A DNA stretch of 64,000 bases from Pseudoalteromonas sp. H71 (lineage in GTDB: Bacteria > Pseudomonadota > Gammaproteobacteria > Enterobacterales > Alteromonadaceae). Where the stretch lies: assembly GCF_001468485.1 (NCBI RefSeq), contig NZ_LODI01000002.1, positions 95,090 through 159,089 on the forward strand, written 5' to 3'. Both the position numbers and the translations under genes were made by a program. Of this stretch, positions 1 through 9,371 are shown piece by piece (position 1 is the first letter of the stretch; the number at the start of each line of letters is the position of its first letter). The notes below the pieces were generated by a model. It saw only the letters and a list, made by a program, of their open reading frames with translations, made no database searches and was not told the DNA's origin.

Positions 1-336
1 ATTAATAAAACCTGAGTGCTCAGCTACACCCACACCTAACATAGCTACAAGTACCACGCCCAAAGGAGCAAAGCCTGTAAACGTTTTAACCATAGAAGAT
101 AAAAACGTGGCCAACGAATCGCTGGCAAGCATATTATTGATGATAATCGCTTCGCCAGTACGCGGATCGATTGCATCAAAACTTACGCCAGAGAACCACC
201 ACGACAAACCCCATATCAATAGCATGGCAAATAAAAATATAATTGCTGGATCGGGTAATTTATTACCAACCCGCTCAACTACATTCAAGAAGCGCGCAAC
301 TACTCCTGAAGGTAAAGCATCTTGATTATTATTCAT
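1..336 (-). CDS. AbgT-family transporter, N-terminal part (cut by window edge)
   Basis: The first 112 codons of a gene read leftwards out of the window. The translation begins MNNNQDALPSGVVARF and continues with a hydrophobic segment (FLFAMLLIWGLSWWF) and a second one containing GFAPLGVVLVAMLGVGVAEHSG. This arrangement is typical of the AbgT family (p-aminobenzoyl-glutamate importers and related antimetabolite exporters in the inner membrane). The ATG at 336 is chosen because an ATG at 350 is closed by a stop after five codons. Substrate and C-terminus cannot be judged from here. Confidence 0.85.
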   Translation of the reverse strand, partial: MNNNQDALPSGVVARFLNVVERVGNKLPDPAIIFLFAMLLIWGLSWWFSGVSFDAIDPRTGEAIIINNMLASDSLATFLSSMVKTFTGFAPLGVVLVAMLGVGVAEHSGFIN

Positions 337-430
337 TGTATTTCGCTCATTAAAATTTATTTAAGTAACAATATCGCATTAATACGCAACAGTAAATTAA
401 CGTAAAAAGCTATTTTAGGAACGTTAAACA

Positions 431-469
431 AAAAAAGCACGATTACCTAAGATAATCGTGCTTTTTTTA
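431..469 (-). terminator. Intrinsic terminator after yfcL
   Basis: A 9-bp perfect stem (GCACGATTA / TAATCGTGC, 437-445 and 453-461) is flanked by an A-run on the left and a T-run on the right, so it can end transcription in both directions. It lies just past the stop of the minus-strand yfcL gene. Confidence 0.8.
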
Positions 470-481
470 TTCATTTGGCTA

Positions 482-757
482 TTAAGCGAGCGCTTTTACT
501 TCTTCCCATAAGCGAACAACTAATGCTTTGTCTTCTTCGTTAAGTTCACCGTTACGGTAAGCTTTTACCAAGCTTTGCTCTACTGTTTCGTTTAGCTGCT
601 CAATACTAATAGTAAGTTGCTCAACTTCAGCATAGCCTACAGCTAGATCAAAATGACCCCGTAAGTAGCCGCCTGCAAATAATTCGTCATCCGTTGCTTT
701 GATCACTAAATCGTCATAATACTGTTGGGCCGCGTCAATATAGTTTACTAAGGTCAC
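482..757 (-). CDS. yfcL: YfcL family protein
   Basis: A 91-aa acidic, probably helical protein that matches the YfcL family in length (E. coli about 92 aa) and in its C-terminal pattern (NGELNEEDKALVVRLW). The start is a GTG that overlaps the TGA of the upstream kinase-like gene (GTGA overlap); an AGGAG sits 8 bases before it. In E. coli yfcL is next to epmC, and here the two are separated only by the kinase-like gene, with all three overlapping as one operon. The molecular function of YfcL is unknown. Confidence 0.85.
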   Translation of the reverse strand: MTLVNYIDAAQQYYDDLVIKATDDELFAGGYLRGHFDLAVGYAEVEQLTISIEQLNETVEQSLVKAYRNGELNEEDKALVVRLWEEVKALA

Positions 758-1917
758 TTGTTCATCTCCTGATTTTGTATAGCACCCGTTTCATCTTGGT
801 ATTGGTGCCCTACTGCATACATAATATGGTCGTTAAATCCGGTGGTTACTTTCATGTAACCTGTTAATTCATCGTCTAATTCACTGTCGCCTGTGTCACA
901 AATTAATGGGCGACCATTCAGCGCTTGTAATTTAGTTTTTGTTGCAACAACAATAATATTTTCTTTGCCAATAGCACGGATCAGAGCAGGGCTTAATTGC
1001 TGATTCCCACGACCAAAAATATGCCCTTGCCCACCGATTAAAGTGATCACAAGTTTTGTATTTTGCTCATGGGTAAGTTCTAGTAACTCAGCGGCTGTTA
1101 AATCTTGGGCTATAAGTGTTTGGTCTTTTATTAAATCAACACCTAGCAAAGTGTTCTCAAGACCCATTTCTTCCATTATAGCTTCAACGGTTGAGCCACT
1201 ACCCATAATGTAAAGTGTTTCTTCGTCCATTTCGCTCACTACGTGGGCCGCTATATCTGAAAGTACTAATTCGTCAGTTTCTTTACCGCCATTTTTAACG
1301 GCTTGCACATAACGTACTTCTCTAGGTATTTGCATCTCGCCAAAACGTTTTGCTTTTACCGTGCCTTGTCTAAAGGCATCTTCATCAATATCCATTATAT
1401 CGGCATCAGCCAAAGTGACTAACTCGCCATTTACCAGCATTTCAACAACACGCCCGGCGGCTTTAGGCGTAATAGCATAGACGCCAGAATGGATTTTACA
1501 GCCTGCGGGAATTCCTAGTACTGGAGCGGTGTCTTCAATAGCATGACACACATTACGTGCGGTGCCATCGCCTCCTGCAAACAACAATAGGTCAACACCG
1601 GCATTTTTTAATAGCTTTGCAGCCTGCTCCGTGTCATCTGGTGTAGTTATCGTATCGGTGTTGTAAACAATTTCTACGTTAAAGCCTAGAGCTTTTGCAG
1701 TGTGTTCGCCCATATCGCCATTTACAGTATAAATTGTAAGGCATTCTTTATACGGAAGCAGTACTTCGAGTGCGGCTTTAGTGCGGCTATTTGCTTTAGG
1801 CTGTGCACCTAGCTCAATAGCTTTTGCAGCGGTTTGCGCTCCATCGCTTCCTTTAAGGGCAACGCTTCCGCCTAATCCTGCTACAGGGTTTATAATTAAA
1901 CCTAATTTAAACTGCAT
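754..1917 (-). CDS. ATP-NAD kinase-like protein
   Basis: A 387-aa protein with the NAD-kinase/diacylglycerol-kinase fold signature GGDGT (LLLFAGGDGTARNV) in the first third and an N-terminal GLIINPVAGLGG strand-loop. It belongs to the ATP-NAD/AcoX-type kinase family, which is longer than housekeeping NadK (about 290 aa) and has an extra C-terminal domain (VITLIGGQGHIFGRGNQQ). The substrate is not established for the family. ATG at 1917 is preferred to the GTG at 1920 because AGGAG lies 7 bases before the ATG. It overlaps the 3' end of epmC and the 5' end of yfcL, so the three are translationally coupled. Confidence 0.8.
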   Translation of the reverse strand: MQFKLGLIINPVAGLGGSVALKGSDGAQTAAKAIELGAQPKANSRTKAALEVLLPYKECLTIYTVNGDMGEHTAKALGFNVEIVYNTDTITTPDDTEQAAKLLKNAGVDLLLFAGGDGTARNVCHAIEDTAPVLGIPAGCKIHSGVYAITPKAAGRVVEMLVNGELVTLADADIMDIDEDAFRQGTVKAKRFGEMQIPREVRYVQAVKNGGKETDELVLSDIAAHVVSEMDEETLYIMGSGSTVEAIMEEMGLENTLLGVDLIKDQTLIAQDLTAAELLELTHEQNTKLVITLIGGQGHIFGRGNQQLSPALIRAIGKENIIVVATKTKLQALNGRPLICDTGDSELDDELTGYMKVTTGFNDHIMYAVGHQYQDETGAIQNQEMNK

Positions 1918-2461
1918 CACAAAACTCCTGAGGATGTTGCCAATTAAACTGCTTTGCGGTCATTGGCCATGGTGTATTGTAAAAATTGGCAAGAGCAATT
2001 AATAGTGATTCTGTTCGTGGGTTAAATCCGTTTTCTATCAAGTTAATTACACGCTGGTGCACTCGCTGTTGAAAATCAAACCGGCATGTTTGCTCACCAT
2101 TTAAATTATCAACCGATACATTAAAAGAAAAACCCGCAGCAGCGCTTAATAACCATTCTATGGCTTGCGGCTTAACTTCTACACTTTCAAATTCAGCCTG
2201 CTGGTGTTTATCACGGCCATCAGGGCAATACCAATATCCATAATCTTCTTGTTGTCGACGATCAATGCCCGCCACTAGCCAATGGGCTATTTCATGTAAG
2301 GCACTAGCATAAAAGCCATGCGCAAACACAATTTGGTGATAAGGGGTGTTGTGTGTTGCGGGAAGGTATACGGGCTCGCAATCACCTTTGATCAGCCGTG
2401 TATTGTGGCTTTGATAAAAAGTGCCTTCAAAAATAGAAATAAGATCAGCTATTTGATGCAT
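1907..2461 (-). CDS. epmC: EF-P hydroxylase EpmC (YfcM)
   Basis: A 184-aa protein close in length to E. coli EpmC (182 aa). It carries the family metal-binding pattern HEIAHW in the context FYASALHEIAHWLVAG, and LPATHNTPYHQIVFAHGF before it. Family knowledge: EpmC hydroxylates the beta-lysylated lysine of elongation factor P, the last step after EpmA and EpmB. EF-P itself is not in this window, but the paralogue EfpL is (14974-15546). First gene of the epmC-kinase-yfcL operon. Confidence 0.9.
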   Translation of the reverse strand: MHQIADLISIFEGTFYQSHNTRLIKGDCEPVYLPATHNTPYHQIVFAHGFYASALHEIAHWLVAGIDRRQQEDYGYWYCPDGRDKHQQAEFESVEVKPQAIEWLLSAAAGFSFNVSVDNLNGEQTCRFDFQQRVHQRVINLIENGFNPRTESLLIALANFYNTPWPMTAKQFNWQHPQEFCDAV

Positions 2462-2561
2462 AAAATATGGCTAATTCGTCTCGGTTACAGCGCCCAGCGG
2501 CACATTAAAAACGAAACGAATTGTACGGGCTTTTACAGCTAAAGTAAAAGTCGCTTACTTG

Positions 2562-3215
2562 CTATATTTTTAAATCAACGCCGGCTTCATCAGCATCTAC
2601 TATATCGGTTTCTTGAAGAGCTTGAGTTATCCAGCTCTGTAATACAGGGCATGCTAATACATGTTGGCAGTAACTGTTGGCGGCTTTAGACAAGGTTATC
2701 TGATACGTTTTTAACCGCAGTACAATGGGGGCATACATAGCATCAACAATACTGAAATCACCAAACATCCACTGATTTGGGTAAATTACCTGTTGTTTAC
2801 TAAAAATGTCGTCAATGCGGGCAATGTCTTTTATAGCATCATCAGAGAGTATGATTTTACGCTTTGCACGAATATTCATTGGCATTTCTCTTCTAAGCGC
2901 TATAAAGCCTGAGTGCATTTCAGCGCTTAAAGCACGCGCTGTTGCACGTTGCGTAACATATTTTGGCCATGCAGCTTGTGAAAGGTACGCATCATTAATG
3001 TATTCACAAATGGCAAGTGAATCCCAGACTTGTAAATCACCATCAATTAATGCTGGCACTTTTAGAACTGTAAAATGCTTTTTTAGCTCGCTGTAAAAGT
3101 GTGGGGTATCGAGTACAAGCTGGCTTTCATCAAACTCCAATTCAAATTTACTCATTAAATACCACGCGCGTAACGACCAGCTTGAGTAGTTTTTATTGCC
3201 AATAAATAGTTCCAT
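2562..3215 (-). CDS. Glutathione S-transferase family protein
   Basis: 217 aa with an N-terminal thioredoxin-like domain beginning MELFIGNKNYSSWSLRAW; the serine-rich turn after the first strand is the usual glutathione-activating position in bacterial GSTs. VPALIDGDLQVWDSLAICEYI contains the cis-proline (VPAL) and the glutathione-binding D-S pair. The C-terminal half is helical. Probably cytosolic detoxification; substrate unknown. It stands alone between the epmC operon and the DUF4112 gene. Confidence 0.85.
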   Translation of the reverse strand: MELFIGNKNYSSWSLRAWYLMSKFELEFDESQLVLDTPHFYSELKKHFTVLKVPALIDGDLQVWDSLAICEYINDAYLSQAAWPKYVTQRATARALSAEMHSGFIALRREMPMNIRAKRKIILSDDAIKDIARIDDIFSKQQVIYPNQWMFGDFSIVDAMYAPIVLRLKTYQITLSKAANSYCQHVLACPVLQSWITQALQETDIVDADEAGVDLKI

Positions 3216-3282
3216 GACCTATTCCTTGTTAAAACGGACTCCCTAACTGTACATTAATCAACCACGAAGTTAATACTAAAAA

Positions 3283-3675
3283 TTACTCAATATTGTCTTT
3301 ATTTAATTGCTTAGTAATATGCTTTTTTAAAATGTGTGTATTTCGGGTATTCGCTTTAAAAAACGCATCAAATATATCGCCAAAAAGAGGAATTGATCCG
3401 ACAAAAAAGTCTATCAGCATATTAATAATTATCCGTAATTTAATATGCCAGCTTATACCTAGCTTTTGAGCTTCAAATAATACGTAACTAGATAAAATAA
3501 GCCCTATCACATCCCCTACAACTGGCACAAAACCAATAACTGCCTCAATGCCAAACCTAAAGTTTGTAAAAGGAAAACGAATACTACTGTCGGTTAGTTG
3601 ACTAAACCTTTCTAAGCGTTTTAATGCTGCATTTTGTTTAGCGTATTTACTATGTGTTTGAATTGAATCTTGCAT
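3283..3675 (-). CDS. DUF4112 family membrane protein
   Basis: 130 aa. The central region FGIEAVIGFVPVVGDVIGLILSSYVLFEAQKLG followed by a second hydrophobic stretch ending in SIPLFGDIFDAFFKAN is the DUF4112 pattern, with paired VPxxGD and IPxxGD motifs. Two to three membrane-embedded segments are likely. Function unknown. It runs in the same direction as aroC but is separated from it by a terminator. Confidence 0.75.
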   Translation of the reverse strand: MQDSIQTHSKYAKQNAALKRLERFSQLTDSSIRFPFTNFRFGIEAVIGFVPVVGDVIGLILSSYVLFEAQKLGISWHIKLRIIINMLIDFFVGSIPLFGDIFDAFFKANTRNTHILKKHITKQLNKDNIE

Positions 3676-3751
3676 AATTTACCTCTATAGAAAATTATAT
3701 AACGGTAAAGTTGAACTGCGCCTTAAACCACTTTAACTCTTTTACATAAAC

Positions 3752-3774
3752 AAAAAGCGCGAAAAACGCGCTTT
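3752..3774 (-). terminator. Terminator after aroC
   Basis: Perfect 9-bp stem AAAAGCGCG / CGCGCTTTT around an AAAAA loop, 20 bp beyond the aroC stop codon. The A/T parts of the stem give a U-rich end on the minus strand. Confidence 0.75.
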
Positions 3775-3794
3775 TATATGACTAACTTCAAACG

Positions 3795-4892
3795 TTAAAC
3801 AGAGCCGTTAATTGGCCCGTGTTCGTGGTTCACATGCGGGTTTTGACCGCGTTGACGCAATAAATGGTCCATTAGCGTAATGGCCATCATTGCCTCAGCA
3901 ATGGGTATGGCACGAATGCCCACACACGGGTCGTGACGACCTTTGGTGATCATCTCTACCGGTTCGTTGCTAGTATTAATACTCTTACCTGGAATAGTAA
4001 TGCTTGATGTAGGTTTAAGCGCAATAGAGGCAATAATATCTTGTCCTGTAGAAATTCCAGCTAAAACACCACCAGCATGGTTTGATGTAAAACCTTCAGG
4101 CGTTAGTTCATCACGATGCTCTGAACCTTTTTGCTCTACTACATCAAAGCCATCACCAATTTCAACGCCTTTAACGGCGTTGATGCTCATTAGTGAATGT
4201 GCAATTTCAGCATCTAATCGGTCGAACACAGGTTCGCCTAGCCCTACAGGTACGTTGCTCGCCACGACTTTCACTTTAGCGCCGACTGAGTCACCTTGTT
4301 TTTTAAGGTCTCGCATATATTCGTCAAGTGCTTCTAGCTTGCTAGCATCAGGGAAAAAGAACAAGTTGTTTTCAACTTCATCCCAATCGTAACTTTCGGC
4401 TTTTATTGGCCCTAGCTGGCTCAAGCATGCTTTTACTTCAATACCATGAAATTGTTTTAAGTACTTTTTAGCAATGGCCCCTGCCGCAACGCGAATTGCT
4501 GTTTCGCGTGCAGAAGAGCGGCCTCCTCCGCGATAATCACGAAGACCATATTTGTGCCAGTAGCTGTAATCGCCATGACCTGGGCGAAACACATCTTTGA
4601 TTTTGCCGTAATCTTGTGAACGTTGGTCGGTATTTTCGATTAATAAACCAATACTTGTACCGGTTGTTTTACCTTCAAAAACGCCTGCTAATATTTTTAT
4701 TTGATCGCTCTCACGGCGCTGCGTTGTATAACGGCTTTGCCCTGGCTTACGGCGATCTAAGTCTATTTGTAAGTCGGCCTCTGTTAATTCAAGACCTGCT
4801 GGAGTGCCGTCAACAACGCCGCCTAAAGCAACACCGTGGCTCTCTCCAAAGGTGGACACTTTAAATAACTGCCCAATGCTATTACCTGCCAT
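3795..4892 (-). CDS. aroC: Chorismate synthase
   Basis: 365 aa (E. coli 361). It opens [20 protein letters not shown], the family signature GESHG, and has [14 protein letters not shown] and [14 protein letters not shown] near residues 105-132, the FMN/EPSP-binding core. It converts 5-enolpyruvylshikimate-3-phosphate to chorismate using reduced FMN, the branch point to Phe, Tyr and Trp. It lies downstream of prmB on the same strand, the same gene pair as in E. coli. Chorismate made here is the substrate of the pheA and tyrA products at the other end of the window. Confidence 0.98.
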   Translation of the reverse strand: MAGNSIGQLFKVSTFGESHGVALGGVVDGTPAGLELTEADLQIDLDRRKPGQSRYTTQRRESDQIKILAGVFEGKTTGTSIGLLIENTDQRSQDYGKIKDVFRPGHGDYSYWHKYGLRDYRGGGRSSARETAIRVAAGAIAKKYLKQFHGIEVKACLSQLGPIKAESYDWDEVENNLFFFPDASKLEALDEYMRDLKKQGDSVGAKVKVVASNVPVGLGEPVFDRLDAEIAHSLMSINAVKGVEIGDGFDVVEQKGSEHRDELTPEGFTSNHAGGVLAGISTGQDIIASIALKPTSSITIPGKSINTSNEPVEMITKGRHDPCVGIRAIPIAEAMMAITLMDHLLRQRGQNPHVNHEHGPINGSV

Positions 4893-4993
4893 TAACTTTC
4901 CTCATTCCTAATGACGACTAATAGCCGGGCTAACATGCCCAGCTATATATTTACACTCGTTTTAGTTAATACAAATCCAAAAACAAAAGAGTG

Positions 4994-5929
4994 CTATTTT
5001 GCAAAATACTCATCTAACTGCTTTTTGCTAATTACAAACACACCTAAGCCACCTTGCTCAAACTCAATCCACTCAAACGGTGCATTTGGATAAAGTGCAT
5101 CCATATGTACCATAGAGTTCCCCACCTCTACAAATAACAAACCGTTATCAGTTAGATGATTACTGGCTTCACTTAAAATAGTACGCGTTACGTCAAGCCC
5201 GTCGTGGCCTGATGCAAGGCCTAGTTCTGGCTCATGGTGAAATTCGCGCGGCAAGTCTGCCATGTCTTCAGCGTCAACATAAGGTGGATTGGCAACAATC
5301 AAGTCGTACTTTTGACCTTCTACACCACTAAATACATCTGACTGGATAGGTAGCACGCGATCACTTAACATATAGTCGTTAATGTTGATATCAGTCACTT
5401 CAAGGGCTTCATACGAAATATCAACAGCATCTACTTGCGCTTGTTCAAATGCTTGTGCAAGTGCGATGGCTATACAACCCGACCCTGTACATAAATCTAA
5501 AATGCGATTTACCGAGCTTGGCTCCAAAAGCCAAGGCGTAAAGCGATTGCTAATAAGCTCTGCAAATGGTGAGCGGGGAATTAGTACACGTTCATCTACG
5601 TAAAACGGCATGCCTGCAAACCACGCAATGTTAGTTAGATAAGGTACTGGTGTGCAGTCGTTTATACGCTCTGCGATAAGACCCGCTAGACGATTTTTTT
5701 CTGTACTTGTTAAACGTGCATGCATTAATTCTTTTGGTGCATCAACGGGTAAGCTAAGCGCTGGCAAAAGCAGGCTTACCGCCTCGTCCCATGCGTTATC
5801 AGTACCGTGTCCAAAAAATATACTACTACTTGCAAATTGGCTTGTAGTCCAACGTAACCAGTCATGTAAAGTTGACAGTTCTGCAACAGCTTCTTCGAGT
5901 GTTGCTTCTTCTATTTGTAAATCGCTCAT
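4994..5929 (-). CDS. prmB: Ribosomal protein uL3 glutamine methyltransferase
   Basis: 311 aa (E. coli PrmB 310). A helical N-terminal domain is followed by an AdoMet-dependent methyltransferase with motif I ILDLCTGSGCIAIALA and the catalytic NPPY (IVANPPYVDAED, about residue 215), which places it in the HemK/PrmB family. Its position upstream of aroC and divergent from smrB is the E. coli arrangement, which favours PrmB over the release factor enzyme PrmC. It methylates a glutamine of ribosomal protein L3. Confidence 0.95.
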   Translation of the reverse strand: MSDLQIEEATLEEAVAELSTLHDWLRWTTSQFASSSIFFGHGTDNAWDEAVSLLLPALSLPVDAPKELMHARLTSTEKNRLAGLIAERINDCTPVPYLTNIAWFAGMPFYVDERVLIPRSPFAELISNRFTPWLLEPSSVNRILDLCTGSGCIAIALAQAFEQAQVDAVDISYEALEVTDININDYMLSDRVLPIQSDVFSGVEGQKYDLIVANPPYVDAEDMADLPREFHHEPELGLASGHDGLDVTRTILSEASNHLTDNGLLFVEVGNSMVHMDALYPNAPFEWIEFEQGGLGVFVISKKQLDEYFAK

Positions 5930-6081
5930 ATATGTTTACCTGTATTAGCTTACTGACTGTTTTGAGTCTTTAAGACGATTGCATTGCCTATATGCGCTAG
6001 GCAAATTACAATTGCCCATCATTTAAGTATTGTACCGCCTTTTGCGCTGCGTTTTTACGTTTTTTTGTTTAGGTAATAGTT

Positions 6082-6639
6082 ATGAAAAAAGACTCTCCAT
6101 CACAATCGTCCCTAAGCAATGACGACATAGACTTATTTCGTCAAACGATCACAGGCGCTAAAGTATTTAAACAAGATACTCATCGTTTTGATACAAAGCC
6201 TAAGGTGTCACAAGCAAAGCAATTTGCCCAGCAAAAAAAGCAGGCTCAATCTGAATTTTATTTCTCAGATGAATATATTCCCGATATAGACACCCATGGC
6301 ACTGTCAATTACGTAAAAGAAGGGCACGACACTTATTTACCCAAACAGTTACGCCGAGGCGACTTTGCACCTGATTTAACACTTGATTTGCATGGCTTAA
6401 ACAAAGAAATTGCTAAAGATGAATTAGCAGGGCTTATTCATGAATGTAAAAAGCAACATTATTACTGTGCATGCGTAGTGCACGGAATTGGTGGAGGAAT
6501 ACTTAAACATAAAATTCCTCAGTACCTAGTTCAGCATCCAGACGTTATTGCAATGCATCAGGCTCCACTTGAATACGGTGGTAAAGGCGCGGTACTTATT
6601 TTGATAAACTTACCACAAAGCGATGAATTTAGACGCTAA
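6082..6639 (+). CDS. smrB: Smr-domain ribosome-rescue endonuclease SmrB (YfcN)
   Basis: 185 aa (E. coli 183). A charged N-terminal region of about 95 residues precedes a Smr domain with the LDLHG motif and CVVHGIGGGILKHKIPQYL, containing the conserved HGxGxG loop. Family knowledge: SmrB recognises collided ribosomes and cuts the mRNA between them, after which tmRNA and partners rescue the leading ribosome; ssrA itself is at 43058-43414. Divergent from prmB as in E. coli. Confidence 0.92.
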   Translation: MKKDSPSQSSLSNDDIDLFRQTITGAKVFKQDTHRFDTKPKVSQAKQFAQQKKQAQSEFYFSDEYIPDIDTHGTVNYVKEGHDTYLPKQLRRGDFAPDLTLDLHGLNKEIAKDELAGLIHECKKQHYYCACVVHGIGGGILKHKIPQYLVQHPDVIAMHQAPLEYGGKGAVLILINLPQSDEFRR

Positions 6640-6666
6640 CCCAACACATTACTAGGAAGTAATTAC

Positions 6667-7596
6667 GTGCATATTGTTTCTATTATTTTTCCACTTATAT
6701 TCATTGTCGCATTGGGTTATAGCTGTTGCCGACTCTCGTTTTTTGACAAACAGCACATTGCAGGCCTAAGTAAATTCACATTTTATATAAGTTTACCGGC
6801 TTTTTTGTTATTGAATATGTCGCAAATAGACTTAAAACAAAGCATTAGTCTTTCTGCGTTTTTAAGCTTTTATATTCCAGTGCTGTGTGTTTTTGGGTTA
6901 GGTATTTTAGTTGATCGGTATTATTTAAATAAAAAACATCCAAAAAACTACCAAAAGCATGGCGTATTTGGCCTTGCTGCTAGTTATTCCAATATGGTGT
7001 TGGTAGGTATCCCAATTATAATTGCGTCCTTGGGCAAAGAGATGATTGCAATTGCTTTTATGATCATCACGTTTCATAGTACTTTATTATTTGCACTGAC
7101 CTATTTAATTGGGGCAAAAGGCAATAGCAGTTCGTTCTCGTGGCTACAATTTAGTAAAAGCATGGTGCTAAACCCTATTGTTTTGAGTATTGGTTGTGGC
7201 TTAATTATTAATATATCTGGGGTTGAACTATTTAAAAACTTAACGGATAGTTTGGCATTATTAGCGACCACCGCCATTGCCTGTGCGCTATTTGTATTGG
7301 GTGCAAACTTAGCGTTTTATAAAATAGCAGCAAACTGGCAACCTGCCTTACTTGCATCTATTCTAAAAATTATAATACTCCCCGCAGGCGTATTAATAAT
7401 TGGGTCGTATTTGTTTAAGCTCGACCCTCAAATACTTACCGTACTTGTTTTATTAAGTGCCTCACCTGTTGGCGTGAATGCTTATTTAATAGCAAGCCAA
7501 ATTAAACAGCATGAAGCGACGCTTGCTGGAGCGGTGGTGCTATCAACTATTTTAAGTGTAGTTAGTTTATCGTTTTGGTTGGCGGTTTTACTTTAA
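6667..7596 (+). CDS. AEC (auxin efflux carrier) family transporter
   Basis: 309 aa, about ten hydrophobic segments, with the two-fold AEC pattern: MHIVSIIFPLIFIVALGYSCCRL at the N-terminus, GVFGLAASYSNMVLVGIPII in the middle and the LSASPVGVNAYLIASQ segment before the last helices. An inner-membrane secondary transporter; bacterial members carry organic acids such as malate or malonate, but the substrate is not predictable. GTG start at 6667 with AGGAAG about 9 bases upstream. It follows smrB by 27 bp and may be co-transcribed. Confidence 0.88.
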   Translation: MHIVSIIFPLIFIVALGYSCCRLSFFDKQHIAGLSKFTFYISLPAFLLLNMSQIDLKQSISLSAFLSFYIPVLCVFGLGILVDRYYLNKKHPKNYQKHGVFGLAASYSNMVLVGIPIIIASLGKEMIAIAFMIITFHSTLLFALTYLIGAKGNSSSFSWLQFSKSMVLNPIVLSIGCGLIINISGVELFKNLTDSLALLATTAIACALFVLGANLAFYKIAANWQPALLASILKIIILPAGVLIIGSYLFKLDPQILTVLVLLSASPVGVNAYLIASQIKQHEATLAGAVVLSTILSVVSLSFWLAVLL

Positions 7597-7597
7597 T

Positions 7598-8335
7598 TTA
7601 TAAGCCACCAGCTACATCAATAAAAGCGCCAGTAGTAAATGAGGCAGAGTCTGAGGCTAAAAAATAGATTGCAGCAGCCACTTCTTCAGGTTGCCCACCC
7701 CTACGCAGAGGAAGATTACTTTTAAGCCGCTCTACTCGCCCCTCTTCTCCGCCATCTGTGTGCATATCAGTATAAATAAGGCCAGGCCTAACACAATTAA
7801 CACGTATCCCTTTGCAACCAACCTCTTTAGCTAGACCCATAGTCAACGTATCAATCGCACCTTTTGTGGCTGCATAATCAATGTATTCATTTGGTGACCC
7901 AGTTTTAGCCGCTACCGAGGACACATTGACGATACTACTGCCGGATAACATTCGCTTAATAGCTTCTCGGCTGCATATAAATGCACTGGTAATATTTGTA
8001 GTGAGTAATTGGTTAATTCGCTCAGCGTCCATATTTAGCATCGGCATTTGCGGTTTAAGCACACCGGCATTATTTACAAGCACGTCGAGCCGACCAAATA
8101 CTTCATCTATACGTGAAAATAAAGCGCTAACATCACTCTCTTGAGACACATCGGCTTTTACTAGTTCGGCCCTTACGCCACAACGTCTTATTTTATCGGC
8201 AACCTGTTCTGCTTTAACTAAATCAGTCTTATAGTTAATACATACATCATATCCATGGCGCGCAAAATAAACAGCGGTGGCAGCACCAATCCCTCGGCTA
8301 GAACCTGTTATGAGTACCACCCGCGCTTTGTTCAT
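7598..8335 (-). CDS. Short-chain dehydrogenase/reductase (SDR)
   Basis: 245 aa classical SDR: nucleotide-binding TGSSRGIGAA at the N-terminus, NNAG (LVNNAGVLKPQ), and the catalytic Ser ... Tyr-x-x-x-Lys (VSSVAAKTGSPNEYIDYAATKGA). The C-terminus has the usual LASDSASFTTGAFIDVAGG. It resembles glucose/3-oxoacyl reductases; substrate unknown. It ends 2 bp from the stop of the convergent AEC gene. Its start is 6 bp from the stop of the RidA gene, so RidA and the SDR form an operon, perhaps with sixA. Confidence 0.9.
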   Translation of the reverse strand: MNKARVVLITGSSRGIGAATAVYFARHGYDVCINYKTDLVKAEQVADKIRRCGVRAELVKADVSQESDVSALFSRIDEVFGRLDVLVNNAGVLKPQMPMLNMDAERINQLLTTNITSAFICSREAIKRMLSGSSIVNVSSVAAKTGSPNEYIDYAATKGAIDTLTMGLAKEVGCKGIRVNCVRPGLIYTDMHTDGGEEGRVERLKSNLPLRRGGQPEEVAAAIYFLASDSASFTTGAFIDVAGGL

Positions 8336-8341
8336 ACAAAA

Positions 8342-8695
8342 TTAGTCCTTGAGTGCTGCCACAACCGAAATTTCGACCAATAGCGCATCGCGTGCCATTT
8401 TAGCTTGTACACATGCACGTGCTGGTGCGTGTCCTTGCGGAACCCACGCATCCCATACGGCATTCATTTGTGCAAAGTGCTGCATGCTTTTCAAATAAAT
8501 TGTTGCGCTTAACATATGCTGTTTTGAACTACCCGCTTCGTCTAGTAACGCTTCTACTTTATAAAGCATGGTTTGCGTTTGCTCTGTTATGTCTTTTTCA
8601 GCATCAGCACATACTTGCCCACACAAATAAACAGTGCCATTGTGTTTTACTATACGGCTCATTCGGGCACCGGTTTGAAGGCGTTCAATCGTCAT
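8342..8695 (-). CDS. RidA family protein (YoaB-like)
   Basis: 117 aa. The fold-defining segments [23 protein letters not shown], the long helix and [25 protein letters not shown] match the YjgF/YER057c/UK114 family. The arginine that binds the carboxylate in active RidA deaminases is present (PARAC). The family hydrolyses reactive enamine/imine intermediates; this subgroup is less well characterised. Sits between sixA and the SDR gene, all on one strand with short gaps. Confidence 0.88.
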   Translation of the reverse strand: MTIERLQTGARMSRIVKHNGTVYLCGQVCADAEKDITEQTQTMLYKVEALLDEAGSSKQHMLSATIYLKSMQHFAQMNAVWDAWVPQGHAPARACVQAKMARDALLVEISVVAALKD

Positions 8696-8709
8696 ATTTT
8701 TCTCATTAT

Positions 8710-9180
8710 TTATAAATCAGCAGGGGCGTTTATACTTATATATTCGCTGCGGTGAGTATCATCATTGTAATGTATGACAGCCACAGCACCCGTGTTAAAT
8801 ATTGGCATGTTGCCAGGACAAAGCTGATCAACCAAATAACTCACTATTGGCATGTGAGCCACAACTAACCAGCAATTACACTCTGGGTGCATTTGTATTA
8901 ATGTTTCAAGGTAATCGGCAGCAACATGGGGTTTGCCTTCTGGGATGACATCGTTACACGTTTCACTGTATTTAAACGTTATAGTTTCAGCCACTCCATT
9001 TGCAGTTTGCTGAGCGCGTGTGTAAGGGCTAACTAACAGCGCGTCTGGAGAAAAGTTTTTGGCAAGCCATAGCCCCATTTTTTTTGCTTCTAAATGACCC
9101 ACTTGGGTTAAATTTCTTGCCGCATCGTCAGCCTGCATAGGGGCCGCTTCGCCGTGACGCATTATTAAGATTGTTTTCAT
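8710..9180 (-). CDS. sixA: Phosphohistidine phosphatase SixA
   Basis: 156 aa (E. coli 161). It begins [14 protein letters not shown] with the histidine-phosphatase RHG signature (catalytic His 9) and has the second histidine in VVAHMPIV. SixA removes phosphate from histidine of phosphotransfer proteins, shown for ArcB and for the nitrogen PTS protein NPr. In E. coli it adjoins fadJ; here it lies 7 kb from fadJ, so the block has been split. Confidence 0.93.
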   Translation of the reverse strand: MKTILIMRHGEAAPMQADDAARNLTQVGHLEAKKMGLWLAKNFSPDALLVSPYTRAQQTANGVAETITFKYSETCNDVIPEGKPHVAADYLETLIQMHPECNCWLVVAHMPIVSYLVDQLCPGNMPIFNTGAVAVIHYNDDTHRSEYISINAPADL

Positions 9181-9371
9181 AAAAAATCAACCGATTTAAG
9201 AATATAAACAGTAGCCAGTTTGCTCACTTGTCAGCTATATTAACAACATAAAGTTATTTTTTCTAAAAATAGTTCTTTCAAGACATTCAGGTAAATCTTT
9301 TAGCATATTCTCGCTACCCTGAAGTTATCCTCTATTGTTATCTAGTAAGTATTTAGTTTCAGGAGCATCAT